From: Lentinus brumalis
Taxonomy: Eukaryota; Basidiomycota; Agaricomycetes; Polyporales; Polyporaceae
Reading direction: 5' to 3'
Assembly: GCA_001792895.1 (NCBI GenBank)
Contig: MARA01000061.1
Coordinates: 62,001-126,000, forward strand
DNA length: 64,000 bases
Below, in pieces: positions 11,422 through 23,266 of the stretch. Below the pieces are notes generated by a model that was not told the DNA's origin, searched no databases, and was given only the letters and a program-made list of their open reading frames with translations. How positions within the stretch are numbered: position 1 is the stretch's first letter; every line of letters begins with the position of its first letter. Both the position numbers and the translations under genes were made by a program.

Positions 11422-12760
11422 ATGATGTCCTTCGTCGAATCCAACACCACCACTCTTGGCCTCGGCATAGCGTTTGACTCGGACTTCAGCTCCATTCCCT
11501 CGAGCCCCGGCAGCGCCGGGAGCATCTTTTCGGACGTCTCACTTCTGTCGTCCGCGTCCGACGAGGACTCGTCGCCCGCTCTGGGCGACTTGTCGGACGA
11601 GGACAACCTCGTCGTCCACTCCGACGACGATCTGAATGTTTACCGCTTCGACCTCCGCGCACTCGCGAATCAGCAGGTGCGAGTCGCCGACTTGACGTAA
11701 GTCTCGTCGTCTGCTCTCTTTCCGGCGTCGCGCTGACCTAAACGCACGCTGGAGTTGGAGCCCGGAAGCGGCCCCTCTCCAGTCTATCCGTAGGGGCATT
11801 TTGGAGCCATCCAACCTCCAAGACCCAGATGCTATGGAGGGCTACGAGAGCGACGCAGACGACCAACTCGATGAGCTCCTCTGGCGTCGCACCCGGGCGA
11901 AGAGGCGTCGGGCCCACCGCTCAGACGCGCACCACCTCGTCGAGCAACACGAGCCTGACGAGCCTGTCTTCGAGATGCTCACGCCATTTACGCCTGCCCA
12001 TCAAGCGGCACAGGAAGCCGCAACGGCCTCGCAAGACCCAGTGGGCTCCTCTGCCATGTCCAGCACTGCGGTCGAACCTGATACCTCAGAGATACCGATC
12101 CCCAACTCAGTCGAGGTCGAGCAGCATGTCGAGCAGCCTGTACCCGACGTACACATGGAGGAACCCCAGGAATTTGCGGAAGAGACCGAGTTCTCGCGGC
12201 TCATGGGTCAGATGGACATGCCCTCCGAGTCCGATTCCGACTACGCGGAGTTCTACAGCTCTGACGAGGAGCACCCGCGCGCGAAGCGCGTCCACTACAC
12301 CTTCCAGAGGCTCGTGGCGACCTTCATTGACCTCCCACCCATCACTGAAGAGGAGAAGGCGGCGGAGGCGCTCCGGCGGGTATCCGCGCGTGGCATCCCC
12401 ATGGAGAACAGCTCTCCGGTCATCCAGTCCATGACGCCCGACGAGGCTTCGGAAGTGTCGCCCGCACCCAACAGTGTATGCTCGTCTGAGGGCGCGCAGA
12501 GAAGTGCCAGTAGCTCGGACAGCATGGAGGCGATCGACCTGAACACAAGCGGCGACGAGGACCAAGCGGCACATACGGACGCAGGGAGTGCTGTCCAACA
12601 GCTCTCCCCAGCCTCTATTGCCTCTCCTGTAGTTCAGCTCGGGCCTTTCTGCGTCCTAGATGGTCCACTGAGGCCCATTGCCGGGATGCTCTGCGCCTCG
12701 CCCATATCTGAGAAGAGGCGAAGGAGTTTGGAGAAGGCTGGACTTCTCCCTACGGAGTGA
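11422..12760 (+). CDS. Hypothetical acidic, disordered protein
   Basis: Two exons, 11422-11696 and 11755-12760, joined by a GTAAGT donor, give 426 residues. I do not recognise a family. The first 90 residues are rich in Ser, Asp and Glu (SSASDEDSSPALGDLSDED). A basic patch RRTRAKRRRAHR lies near residue 135 and could be a nuclear signal (inference). A conserved-looking segment RVHYTFQRLVATFIDLPP follows near residue 270. The rest is low complexity. It sits between the two AA14 genes but on the other strand, and nothing links it to them functionally. Two ATGs are adjacent at the start (11422, 11425). Confidence 0.7.
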
Positions 12761-12964
12761 ACACGTCTTCTGATGCCCACGGACCCTACCACGGACAGTG
12801 GATGCGTATTGTCACAGATGCGTTACGGAGCATATGAGTTCTATCAAATTGTACTACATGGTTTACACCTTCAAAAGTCTAACAACGCTAGCGATACATA
12901 GCGACCCAGTCCCATGTCGTGAGGGTCCGTCAAAGAAACGTAAGAGTGAACAGGAGGCAAAGAG

Positions 12965-14381
12965 CTAGAACGGATGCCAGAGACTGAAGGACCTCGCTTT
13001 CTTCGAGTGCGCGTACAGCTCGAAGCTGAACAAGGAGCGTTTCCTGACCGCTGTACCATTCGCGCGCCGAAGTTTGCTGCGGAAGACATGAGCATAACAC
13101 GCCGCGCGCACGAGTCGGGTGCACTCACCATATAGAACAGCGGCCGGGGGCGTACCAAACGGTGCTTGGCCAGTGGGCTGAGACGTGGGCGCTGAGGGCG
13201 GTGCAGATGACGACGTAGTCGCACCCGCCGCCGTCGACGAGGGCTCGAGCGGTGTGGGGACAATAGTCTGGTCCGCGCTAGGGGTGGGGATCTCGGCGTA
13301 CGAGTCGGCGAAGATGTCGTCCTGCGCTCCGTCCTTGAAGTTGTACAGGTCGGTGTAGAACGGTGGTGCGTACGTCCCTTCGAACATCTGTGCGCGTCGT
13401 TCAGATATGCGTACATGCTGCTATGAGAGGAGATGCTTACGTTGTTACGCTCAGCTTGGAACCAGTAGAATGGCTGCTTCGCGCCATAGGTGCAGTTACC
13501 GGGAACAGTGTCTGCCTTCCCGTTCTGCGGGTCCGCACCGCATCGTCGTGGTACCGTCGGCTTCGCGAGTGCGACGTTGGAGGTCGAGCCCGTCACCTTG
13601 CACTTGAAGCCGTTCATGTAGTCTATCGAACCCATGTCAGCCGATCAACAGGAGAAGTAATGACTAGAGACATACTCTGCTCTCCGCCACTGAGTTGCTA
13701 CACCCAGATGTCAGCCCCGCGCGTCCGCCACATACACATGCACAACTCACCGAATGGACCCAGAACCATGCACAATGGCACCCGTCCTCCGGACAAGCCG
13801 GCATCCGCGCTGGGACCTGGAAGTCTGTGAACCTGGTCCAAACGCACGTCTGGTTGACGCTGAACACGGTGAAGTCCTCCGGCTTGATCTTCGTGACGTC
13901 AGACTCGTACGCGATGGCCAGCGCGCAGCCCTTGAGGTCGTTGAAGTCCACCGTATGCATCGCCCCGCTGGGGAAGCTGCCATCGTCCGACGGGCACGGG
14001 TTGTCGCCCTGGCGCACGTCGCCACCCTCGGACGATGCGAAGTACGACGTGAGCCCTTTGTTGCACGCGACCTCTGCGGTGGCGGGCTTCCCGGCAGGAA
14101 GCTCGAAGAAGTCGCCGGAGTTCGGAGGGTAGTCGAGGTGACCATGGAACCACCACTGGTCAAACGTGTAGTTCGTGAGCGGGGTGACGGGGCGGTTGTC
14201 GTAAGGAAACGTCTTGTCGGTGACGTTGAAGCCGTACATGCTTGGATGCCAAATCGCTGGAAGATGTTGTCAGTCATGAGTCCGGCAATTTGAAGTCAAT
14301 ACGGGGCATACAAATGTGCCCTCGGGCTTCCCGAGCTGCAAGAGAAGTAACGACAAGTGAAAGAAGAGCAGAGCGTCGCAT
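12965..14381 (-). CDS. AA14 lytic polysaccharide monooxygenase (intact)
   Basis: Secreted copper enzyme expected to oxidise xylan coating cellulose. Exons 14312-14381, 13751-14256, 13676-13697, 13441-13622, 13129-13387 and 12965-13050 give 374 residues. A 21-residue signal peptide precedes His22. Counting from that His as 1, His103 (AMHT) and Tyr180 (EQNYMNGF) sit a constant four residues beyond the His99 and Tyr176 that I recall as copper ligands of the founding Pycnoporus AA14 protein. Conserved blocks are [36 protein letters not shown] and CHCAWFWVH. The Ser/Thr-rich tail is short (about 60 residues). The last exon is the least certain: an acceptor at 13078 would give a different, longer end stopping at 12871. 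Unlike the paralogue, it has an intron in the SGGEQ region. Confidence 0.92.
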
Positions 14382-15154
14382 AGCTAGGGAAGAACGAGCA
14401 CCAGGCTCGAGGGATCCGGAAGAGCAAGCTGAACCAGGAGAGCGAGGTAGTGCGCGAGGATGAGGTGAGAGCTTCCACGCTCCCCGCTTTGTGACTTGTG
14501 TTATGTCGATCTGGACTGGTCAGCCAAGGCCTGAGGCTGACGGGATGCATGGCGACAGCGTGTCAGACCGCCTTATTGTTCGCGCGATAACAATGAACTT
14601 GAATTAAGTGCTTCCGGCACATAGCCACCGCTTACTTGTCGCCCATTCGTCCTACCAGGAGGACGAAGCCGAGTATTGTTTTCGTGTCCAATATTGAGAT
14701 AGGACGGCGGGCTTGCGGCGGGCTCACATATGCGTCGTGGTCGAGGAGGCGCGATGAGTCCACATTCGGTAGAGGAGGCGCCTAGCGAGCGCCCCGACCG
14801 ACACAGTATGGGCGCTCCATGGTTTCATCTTCCATCCTCTTCCACGATGACCACCATACCATTCGTTGCGTGAGCTGCGTCTGTTGAATTGATTTGAGCC
14901 AGGCAATAATGCTTTGTTATTTGATACCTCCATGGCGAAGGCAAAAGATTACTTGACTGACGCTACGCTTTAGCCCGCCATGCAGCCCATGCTTGTCCTT
15001 TGTAACCTTAATCAGGCATCTCTCCTTTGCCATCGAATGCTATCCTCACGTGGAAAAATCTGCATCATGAACCACTATAAGTAGCTCCTCTGGCCAGCCA
15101 TTTCCGCCGTTCCCTCACAAAACTCGCTCTCAGATAACCGTCTCCCCTCCACCC
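14382..15154. other. Divergent intergenic region
   Basis: Upstream of both the intact AA14 gene and the gene at 15155. A TATA-like CTATAAG lies about 80 bp before the latter. No gene supported. Confidence 0.5.
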
Positions 15155-15844
15155 ATGCCGAAAATTCGCTACGGCCGCGGTTTTCCAGATAACCGGTCAC
15201 CAGAGTTCAGTTCTGTCACAGAGCGATTCTATGACAGCTCTGACGGAACCACCGCCGAGTCACAGTTGTTTCACGACGTGCCGATGAACTCGCAGGTGAG
15301 TGCCACCGCCATCTTAACCACCCACCTACACTCACAGTGTCTCTACCAGCATCGCTTCTGCACCCCTCCTCCACTGGATCCTCGATTGGTGGACTCCTCG
15401 CCGTCCGAAGAGGACGACTTTCCGCAGTTCACTTCAAGGCCGCCTTCTCCGGATGACTTCGATGAACTCACAGGAGCAAGACCGCCTCTGCCTCCCCTGC
15501 CTGGCTCAAAACGCAACCCAATCGTCGTCGATGATGATGACTCTGAGCATAGCAGACTGCACCGGGGCAACACTACCACGGCTGCCGCCCCAAAGCGTCC
15601 AACCACTTCGTGCCTGCGGCCCATTCCATCCACCTCCCAGGGACGTCAGCCTGATGCCCCTGCAACCAAGGCTACCCGGACTTCGCCCCGCAAGTCAAAG
15701 CTCAACGCCGCTCAGCCTAAGAATGGCAGCGAGGTGCTCTCGAAGGTCGCGACGCATGGTCACAGCCCCAAGAAGGCTTCGCCACTGAGCCAAGTCGCCT
15801 ATAGAGCGCCATCGGAGAGGCCTGCATCCCCTACCCTGTTATAA
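15155..15844 (+). CDS. Hypothetical disordered protein
   Basis: Best model is two exons, 15155-15295 and 15350-15844 (GTGAGT donor, CTACCAG acceptor), 211 residues. The intron is a multiple of three without stops, so read-through is also possible. No family recognised. The sequence is rich in Pro, Ser and charged residues, with RPPLPPLPG near residue 90, an acidic VVDDDDSEH and a basic TSPRKSKLN stretch. Codon use and promoter position suggest a real gene. Confidence 0.55.
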   Translation: MPKIRYGRGFPDNRSPEFSSVTERFYDSSDGTTAESQLFHDVPMNSQVSATAILTTHLHSQCLYQHRFCTPPPLDPRLVDSSPSEEDDFPQFTSRPPSPDDFDELTGARPPLPPLPGSKRNPIVVDDDDSEHSRLHRGNTTTAAAPKRPTTSCLRPIPSTSQGRQPDAPATKATRTSPRKSKLNAAQPKNGSEVLSKVATHGHSPKKASPLSQVAYRAPSERPASPTLL

Positions 15845-16797
15845 TGAGCAGCCAACCGCTGTCATGAACAGTTGAACAAGCACCAGCAAGTACCGCTTAC
15901 CGTCTTATCGGATCAGCCAGCCAATCGCTCGATGACATATGACGAGGTAACCGGGGCCGCTTGTTCATGGTTCAATCGTCAGCCTACGTTATTATCGAGA
16001 CATCGTTACCCAAGTATCTTTAACGCAACATGCGTCGCTCCTTGTCTCTTGTTTGTATTCACAATCCCGAATATAGACGCATTGCTTATCCCATGTCGTG
16101 AGCGCAGGGCTCACTGGTCTGACTGTCTCCCGTATGCGTCGGCACTGACAGATCTGCCTGCAGAGGCTTCGCGCACCCTGCGTAACGTCGCTCACCTTCG
16201 TAGTCGACGGTCTAGTAACCCGATTCTCGGAACCAAACAGAAGACATTCAGTGGGTCGATCCTGCATTGCGCTTGTTGCATACGAGACATCCAATCCATC
16301 CTCTCAAGAGCACAGACCACTGGCACACTGGTGGATAGAGTCGGTATTAGCACTTGACCGGTCAATTCCAACCAGCCCTTTCTTTAGTCATCCACTGATG
16401 GCGACTACTGGCGTTTGCATGTTACATGAGGCACGTCTCTTCAACACAGGCAGGAGAAGCGCTGACACTGAATTGATATTGAAGAGGATTACGCTAACAC
16501 TACATGCCCGTGTCGCACCATACAGATAGTCCATGTACCTTAAAACCCTCGTACGATACGATCGCCTATACAAGCCTAGACGAGACTACATAAAATGCTA
16601 CATTACGACAACCAACAGATAGACGGAGCAACATAAGCCACAATGGTATAATGCGCACTGGTTTTACCAGGCGACGGATAGATCTGAAACGCTGGCCAGG
16701 CGGGTGGACGACGACTTCTGCCTTTGGGGGTGGTAGTGCACGCGATCCGAAAACGCGGTGGGTGGACGGGATGGAAGGGAAGTGACGATGTGGGGCT
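15845..16797. other. Intergenic, no gene recognised
   Basis: AT-richer than its neighbours. Open frames are short and lack recognisable content. Confidence 0.5.
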
Positions 16798-19185
16798 CTA
16801 TGGGACGCAGCATGATCGGCGATGTCTGGAATTTTCTGAGGGAACCCGAGCCGTTCTCAGAGGTCGGAACAGCTGGACGCAGACGTTAGACCAAAGGCCC
16901 CATCGTAAGCTGCAAACACCGAACCCACCTTGAATAAATTCCTCTTGACTCTCGTTCGAGATAACTTCCAGCGACTTTTGGCTAGTCTCCGGTATCAACA
17001 TGGTGGAAAGGACCCCGGTAAGCATGAAGAACGCAAAGATCTCGAGGCTGAGAGGAAACACATGGGTCAGCACTCGGTCCCTGTGCGTGCAAGGTCATCC
17101 CACGTACATGTGGTTGAGGAACTTGTTCGGGCCTCCCACGTCCTTCAGCCACTGGAAAGCGAGCTGCGCCATGACAGCACCGAGCTTCCCACTTGCTGCG
17201 GAGATTCCATGCGCAGTGGCGCGATAGCGTGTGGGGAATGCCTCACCAGGCACGATGAACGTTGTCGTGTTCGGCCCGAAGTTCTGGAAGAAGTTCGCCA
17301 AACAGTACAACACGACGAATGCGGCTTTGCCTCCAGAGGAAGCAATCATCCTGTTGTAGGCGAAGCCTGGCCAGAGAGCGTTAAAATGGACGGAGACAAC
17401 GCAGTGCAGGACCACGAGACGCACCCATGATGAGGAAGAGGGCCGCGAGCACGCTGAATCCCATGAATTGGATGGGCTTCCGGCCCCACCTATCGATGAA
17501 GAAGAACGCGGCCCAGTAGCCGGGAACCAGGCCTGCGACCGAGAGGATGAGGTTTCCGACGCTCAGATTACGCAGAGACTGGTATACCACCGCGCCGGGA
17601 GCTGCACCATCCTTGCTAGGCGATCCGAACCCGATGGCAGAGAGGATGATGGACGAATTCAGCCCTAGCCCGTAGAAGGCAATCTAGTGTGACGTAAGGA
17701 GAATGTTGATATTATGTCGGAGAAGTCAGACACTCACGTCGAGAGCGAACCAGGAGTAGGAGGTGCCGATGAGCACCTTCAAATTCTCCCACTTTGAGAA
17801 GTAAGAGCGAAAGTCGTGCCTAGTTGCCTGTCGTGCCTGTACCCTCTGAGTGAGAGCATCCGGGTCGACGGTGTAGGTGTCCTCTCGACTGAGGAGAGTG
17901 TCGACGTCTGATGAGGCTTGCTGGATATTGCGCTCGATGTCCATGGTGAACCGCGGTGTCTCGGGAATGGTGAGCCGAAAGTAGATGGCCACAGCAGCAG
18001 GTACGCAGCCGAGGCCGATGATGAGTCGCCAGATCTGGTCGAGGGAGCGCAGGACATCAAGTGGAGGATCGTGTAGGAACGAATGTCGGTATGCCGAGAC
18101 GATGATGAATGAAAAGAGTGTGGCGCCTATCATGACAAGGAGAAGATGTGAGGACTGCATCCATACCATGATGAATCTCGGAGAGGACTCACTGAGCTGA
18201 CCCCAGCCTTGGTTTGCGAACACGGCCGCCATGACGCGACCCCTGATATGCACGGAGGAGAATTCGGAAGTGATAACGGCGCTGATGGGATAGTCTCCCC
18301 CGATGCCGATGCCCATCTGGAGCATGAGGAGCTTTGAGTGTGTTAACGTCTCGGAGGGCAGTGATTTGAACATACTACGAATCGCCAGAATATGAGGACT
18401 CCTACTACGTTGATGGCCGGAGCAGGTGCAGTCAAGGCCTGTCCGAATGTGGCCACCATGATGACTGCGAGCTCCATACCATCTAGGACGGGCGATGTGA
18501 TAAACAAGCACATTTGTCGGTCAAGATATGGTCCACATACAAATACGCTTGCGACCAAGGACGTCACCAAGCCAGCCAAAGAGCAGTTGACCCAGGAGAA
18601 CGCCTGCAGGCGTTGCAATTTTGATGCCAATTTCTTGCGCCGTAGTCAACGACCGTCCTGTAAGAGATGCAAAGGTGAAATCCAAAGAAGCCTGAGCATT
18701 GCCGTCTACGCGAGGGTGATGATGTCAGATCGGCGGCGCGAAGTGATTTGGCAGTAGAGAATGCGTCACCTGATCCATAGATGTAACCCAACATGACGGA
18801 CACGATGTTGATGGCAAATATGTCATAGCTTTCGAAGTCATGGAGCCTTAACGAGATGTCAATGAGCGACCCTACTGAGAAGGAACTCACGCATCGGTAA
18901 AGAAGCCAGCGCCGGAGACGAGTGCGACCTTCACATGGAACCACCTGTATCAAGCCAAACCAACAATCATGGACACAGGACAGCCTAAGGTGACTGTGAG
19001 ACTCACGAGAATCTGGCATTGTCTATGTCCGCGAGCAATACCTGACGGCTCTTGTTCAAGCGGCGGACGGCGGCCGCACGTTCCGCGGTGACGTCGACTC
19101 CAACGTGCAGACGTCGGCCATCTAGAGTCGGAGTTTTACCGACGCCATAGTCCGTCGAGCTCTTCGGCCCGCGCAAGAAGGACAT
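16798..19185 (-). CDS. PHO84-type inorganic phosphate permease, copy 1
   Basis: A plasma-membrane phosphate:proton symporter of the major facilitator superfamily (12 helices). Exons 19007-19185, 18891-18944, 18770-18828, 18541-18657, 18376-18482, 18193-18316, 17738-18126, 17425-17683, 17108-17366 and 16798-17047 join in frame to about 598 residues. Landmarks are [77 protein letters not shown] and [18 protein letters not shown]. The C-terminus is uncertain. The two sister genes have a last intron just after the equivalent of EEFIQG, and a GTGGGT donor exists there, so the true end may differ from the read-through stop used here. The LINE nest separates it from its two paralogues. Confidence 0.92.
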
Positions 19186-20643
19186 GGGGCAGGCGAGTGA
19201 GTAGAGGCAGGGTCAGGCCCTCCTGAACCTTGACTCGAAGAGTGCGCGCTTCAGAGGCAGCGGAGGCGTGAAGTCAGAAGCTAGAGGGTCGGCCTTCCTC
19301 TGTGTCCCGCCGCGCTTGGACTTATACAGCGCCGCAGCGGGCCCTGCCAGTCTCACCACCGCTCGGATGTGGCCGGTACCTGGCGTTCTCACGAACTTTG
19401 CCACAAACGACGGACAGATTGGATGAATCGAGAACGCACCAAAGATCCGGGTAAGCGTTCCAGATTGGAACAGCAATTGGTTGTCGTCGGATGAATTGAG
19501 CAAAACGGCTACCGCTGACGTTTGTTTGCACGTCCCTTGCTTGCACAGTGACATACGGCCAGCCAAGTACTCCAGTACTGCAAAGGGCGAAGATTACATG
19601 AGAGCTGCGTAGAAGGAGACTGACCGATCCGACAGTACGGACGATGCTTGGGAAGGATGCAGGACGCCGTTTGGGCACACACGTGCGACGGGAACAACTG
19701 CATGCAGACGAGCGTCCGGGGCTTGCGCTCATTACGAAGGGCTCGAACCCAGACCGTTTCCAGCATTACAGCAGAGCGTTCCGCGTGCCTGACAAGATAG
19801 AGACTGGTCGGAGACCGGTCAGACTCGATACAGAAGGATGCTGTTAACGTTGGATGGCATCCGCGGCCTTAGTTGCGTCAGTACCAAGTACTTTCAGCTT
19901 AGTCTTCCGCCCTGACAAGGCATCTATGATGGCTGGGTGAGCGTGTAGAGCGGACTCACAGCTGAAGCTCTGAAGAAGTGGGCAGACCGATCCGACCGTC
20001 GACGGGACGTGGCGCCGCGGTGGTCGCGGAACAAGTTCGATATGCGGGCGCCTCTAGTCGCCTCGAGGCTACTAGTACTTACCTCCTCACATCAAACTGA
20101 CAAACAAACTTACCGTGACGCAAGTGAGTAGTTCTGCTTCCCTGGTTCACTCCTCCGACCCGTCTCTCGCGCAATGACGTGAACGACGTCGGCGTCTTCG
20201 CCGCGCGCTCGAGGTTTCGGATTTCGATGATGTGGCGATTCGGCGGATTTGAAAGTTAAAAACATACGAGTGAGCACCCGCAATTCTAATTCTTGGGCGG
20301 TGCAGCAACGAACACCGAAGATAACCTCTACGGCGTCGTTGCCAGTCACCATCGAAGACGCTGACGTTCATGACAGGAAGAAGACCGCGCCCTAGATGAA
20401 TGAGAGGCAGATGCTTCGACCATGCTCCCAAACTACGGTAGACGTAGATGTACGGGCCCTCGACTCACACGACATCCACGTCATCCGCCCGGCGGCGGCG
20501 GGAGTCAGCGCTGCCGTTCCATGCCATGCGCCATTAGACGTTCGGCCGCCGTTCTTTCGAGGCTGCCGGAAGACAAGCTCAGTGCGGTGAGACACGCCAT
20601 AAATGGCGGTTTCATCCGCCATCTGTGCCAATTGCAGAATGAA
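19186..20643. other. Intergenic, no gene recognised
   Basis: Upstream region of phosphate permease 1 up to the LINE insertion point. Minus-strand open frames at 19213-19766 and 20392-20738 have no recognisable domains. Confidence 0.45.
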
Positions 20644-20657
20644 GACAGAAGGCTTCT
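20644..20657. repeat. Target-site duplication of LINE, 5' copy
   Basis: GACAGAAGGCTTCT, identical to 41869-41882 directly after the LINE A-tail. An exact 14-mer match at exactly this place is very unlikely by chance. Confidence 0.85.
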
Positions 20658-20736
20658 GGACTCCTCTACCGGTGACCACCACCACCCAAATCTTCCCACG
20701 ATCTCAGCCAATAGGAGGGGCTGAATCGTGAGGACC
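20658..20736 (+). repeat. 79-bp 5' repeat of LINE, unit 1
   Basis: Starts at the first base after the target duplication and recurs at 27722-27800 with roughly four-fifths identity. It contains CCAATAGG. Without the CACTA insertion the two units start 139 bp apart, like 5' monomers. Confidence 0.75.
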
Positions 20737-20781
20737 AAATAAATCTTTGATGATAAGAACGGGGCTAGAAGAGTACAGAAT

Positions 20782-20815
20782 CACAGGAGATCACGCCACA
20801 TCTTCGAGCAGAGGA
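20782..20815 (+). repeat. Left terminal inverted repeat of CACTA element
   Basis: 34 bp, about 26 of 34 positions shared with the right end. Confidence 0.8.
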
Positions 20816-21340
20816 TATCCAGAGAATCGAAGATTCTCGGCTCTTTTTCGGTACTTTCTCTGCGTGAGAATCATACGAGAGCGTGCAGAGTACGGGACAG
20901 TACTCTGCAGATTCTCTAGACTTTCGTTGGTTGGAGTCGCGAGGGTGCCGCTGGGCCTCGCTGGTGGCAGCCTCTGCCTGCGCGCAGTGCATCTTCACCC
21001 CATCGCATGCATACGTAAATGATGATCACATATGTATATACTGGTACAGCAAAGAATCAATCCCGAAGCCGTCAGCAAAGACGCCTCAGCCTCGGGGCTA
21101 CCAACCCACGACTGACACGCGCCGTGCGATGCCATCAAGGATGTTTCCCCAAGCTGGACTCACGCGCGCGCATCCCGCTCTCTGTTCCTGTATGGCCTGT
21201 CCGCTCGCACCTGAGTCGCCGACGTGCAAAATATCAGTGCGGCACCATCAAGAAGGCAGATGTTGGGACGCGCACCACTGTCGCGACCTCCCGGCCCCTG
21301 CCTCTGCACCTCCACCTCGCCAGTTCCTCAAGTTCGAGCT

Positions 21341-23178
21341 ATGGAAGGGCAAACATGTGAGTTCTATGTATTGCACTTGAGAGAAGTTAACGCTCACACT
21401 CATCACAACACAGCTATACGGCGTCGCGCTTCCAGCGAGTCCGAGGCGGAGACACAAGCAAACAAGAGGGCGCGCAGTTCGACTGTGGGCGCAAATCCAT
21501 CACGCGCTAGTTCCCCGGTCATACCGCGTCCAAGGGCACCGACTGGAGCAAGGCGCGGAGGGATGGGTGCAGCTGCCGCTGCCGAGCAGAGGAAGGGACA
21601 ATCTTCTGTGGGAGGAGCGACTACTGGTGAGTACAGCTCAAGAAGCCTCAGTCATAGACATGCCTGACTTGCCTAGGCACGGGCGGCGTGTCCGCGAAGG
21701 CTATAAGCGACAAGTTTGCGCAGTTGAGCGCGAAGATCGCCGACCTCGAGGACACTGCAAAATCCCAGAACGCAAGCGCGGTGGAGATGAAGAATGAAAT
21801 TAGCGTTGCCCAAAACGACATCAAGCTGCTCGACGAGTACTCACAGAAGCAGGCCAAGCACATCAAGGTGCTCAGGGCAGAGGTTACCGAGTTGACTGAC
21901 CGTGTGCAGGCGTCAGAGGCGCGTCTCGCGGATGTCCTCGAGCAGCGCACGACAGCCACCGCGCAGCCTGGGGAACAGGCAACTGCTCGTGCAGGACACG
22001 GACAAGAGGGCAGCGGGGGCAAGGCGCGCAACAACTCACTACAAGTAAGTGCGCGAGTTCAATCTGAATCGTAGATACTTACCGTCATAGGGTGCGGTAC
22101 GCACATGTGTGCACAGTGTCATGGGCACGGAGCCGGGTGCGCTGCTGCCAGAGCCGATCGGAGGAGGCGTGTATTGGAAGGAGATGCTGACGCGTATCGG
22201 CCCCGGCGAGGACGAGGTTGTGCGCGAGGAAGTCCTCCGTCCGGACTGGACGCGTTCGTGGGATGAAAACAAGCACAAGTGGCTTCACCGGGTGGTCTTG
22301 CTCATTCAGGCACGTGGGTGGGACTACCAGAAGACCTTGTTGCGTGAGCAGATTGCGCAGCTTTCGCAGGCGGAGATTGGCGAGGCTGTCAAGACCGCGT
22401 TCGATTGGATGGTGCGTAAGTACGAGCTGGAGCACAAGGACGATGAGGGGCAGGCAAAGAAGGAGGCTGCGTACAAGGCAAAGATCTCGGGGCGCAAAAC
22501 GAAGGTATGTCCCTCGCAACCAAGTGATGCCCGTACTCACCTGTTTTTATAGAAGGCTGCACGGCGCAGCAAGGTCCGCGATAAAGTGCCGGCCGCACGT
22601 GGACCCGAGTTCGACCATCAGTTCCTCCCCGCGTACCAGTCGACGGATGAGTCCGGCTATGAGGACATCGAGATTGCGGCCTCCCGTATTGCTGACGACT
22701 CCTCGGATAGAGATGGGCAACCGGCTGCCGGTGGGGCAGCAAATACAGCTCCGAGGCTCACGCGGCGCCAGAAGGTCTTGATCGCGCGTCCAGGTGCATG
22801 GCGGCTGCAGACGGTGAGTCACTTCAACATGGATATACTCGCTGTACTCACGTTGTTCTGTCGCAGACGACTGACGTCTTGGTCGAGCTGGACGAAACTC
22901 CTGAGGATAATGAAGATGGCAAGGAGCCAGGCATCCCCCACTATCAGCGCCGCCGAGGAGAAGCACGGTCATGGAAGGGGTCGGCTCTGCCGACGCTCAG
23001 GCGCGTCAAGCAGAAGATCTTCATCCCGCGTTGCATGGTCAATTTGGAGTGGTTGGAGAGCGTGGATGGGAAGCAATTTGACTCACCGAAGTTCATTGCC
23101 AGCAATGCAGCGGCGCAACAGGACGGAGAAGTTGGAGAGGGTGAGGGCGGCGGTGAGGGGGCTGCGGAGGGAGAATAG
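21341..23178 (+). CDS. Accessory protein of CACTA element
   Basis: Exons 21341-21356, 21414-21626, 21677-22044, 22091-22504, 22553-22813 and 22867-23178 give 527 residues. I do not recognise a domain. Seen in order: a Ser/Arg-rich disordered N-terminus, a coiled coil around residues 85-165 (KIADLEDTAKSQNASAVEM, LRAEVTELTDRVQ), a globular part with DWTRSWDENKHKWLHRV and a YEDIEIAAS region, and an acidic Gly/Glu-rich end. CACTA elements commonly carry a second, DNA-binding protein beside the transposase, and this could be its counterpart (inference). The start is uncertain: ATG 21341 has good context, and ATG 21260 is in frame upstream. It converges with the transposase, 88 bp apart. Confidence 0.75.
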
Positions 23179-23266
23179 AGACAGCCAGGGAGATGGAGGG
23201 CGGTGTTCTGATGCAGTGTGCGGTACTGCGCATCTTGTAGCCATGGAGAATGGTTCCCGCAGAATG

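Noticed and set aside
19213..19766. Minus-strand open frames upstream of phosphate permease 1
   Set aside because: No domain, no consistent exon structure, and position in a promoter region.
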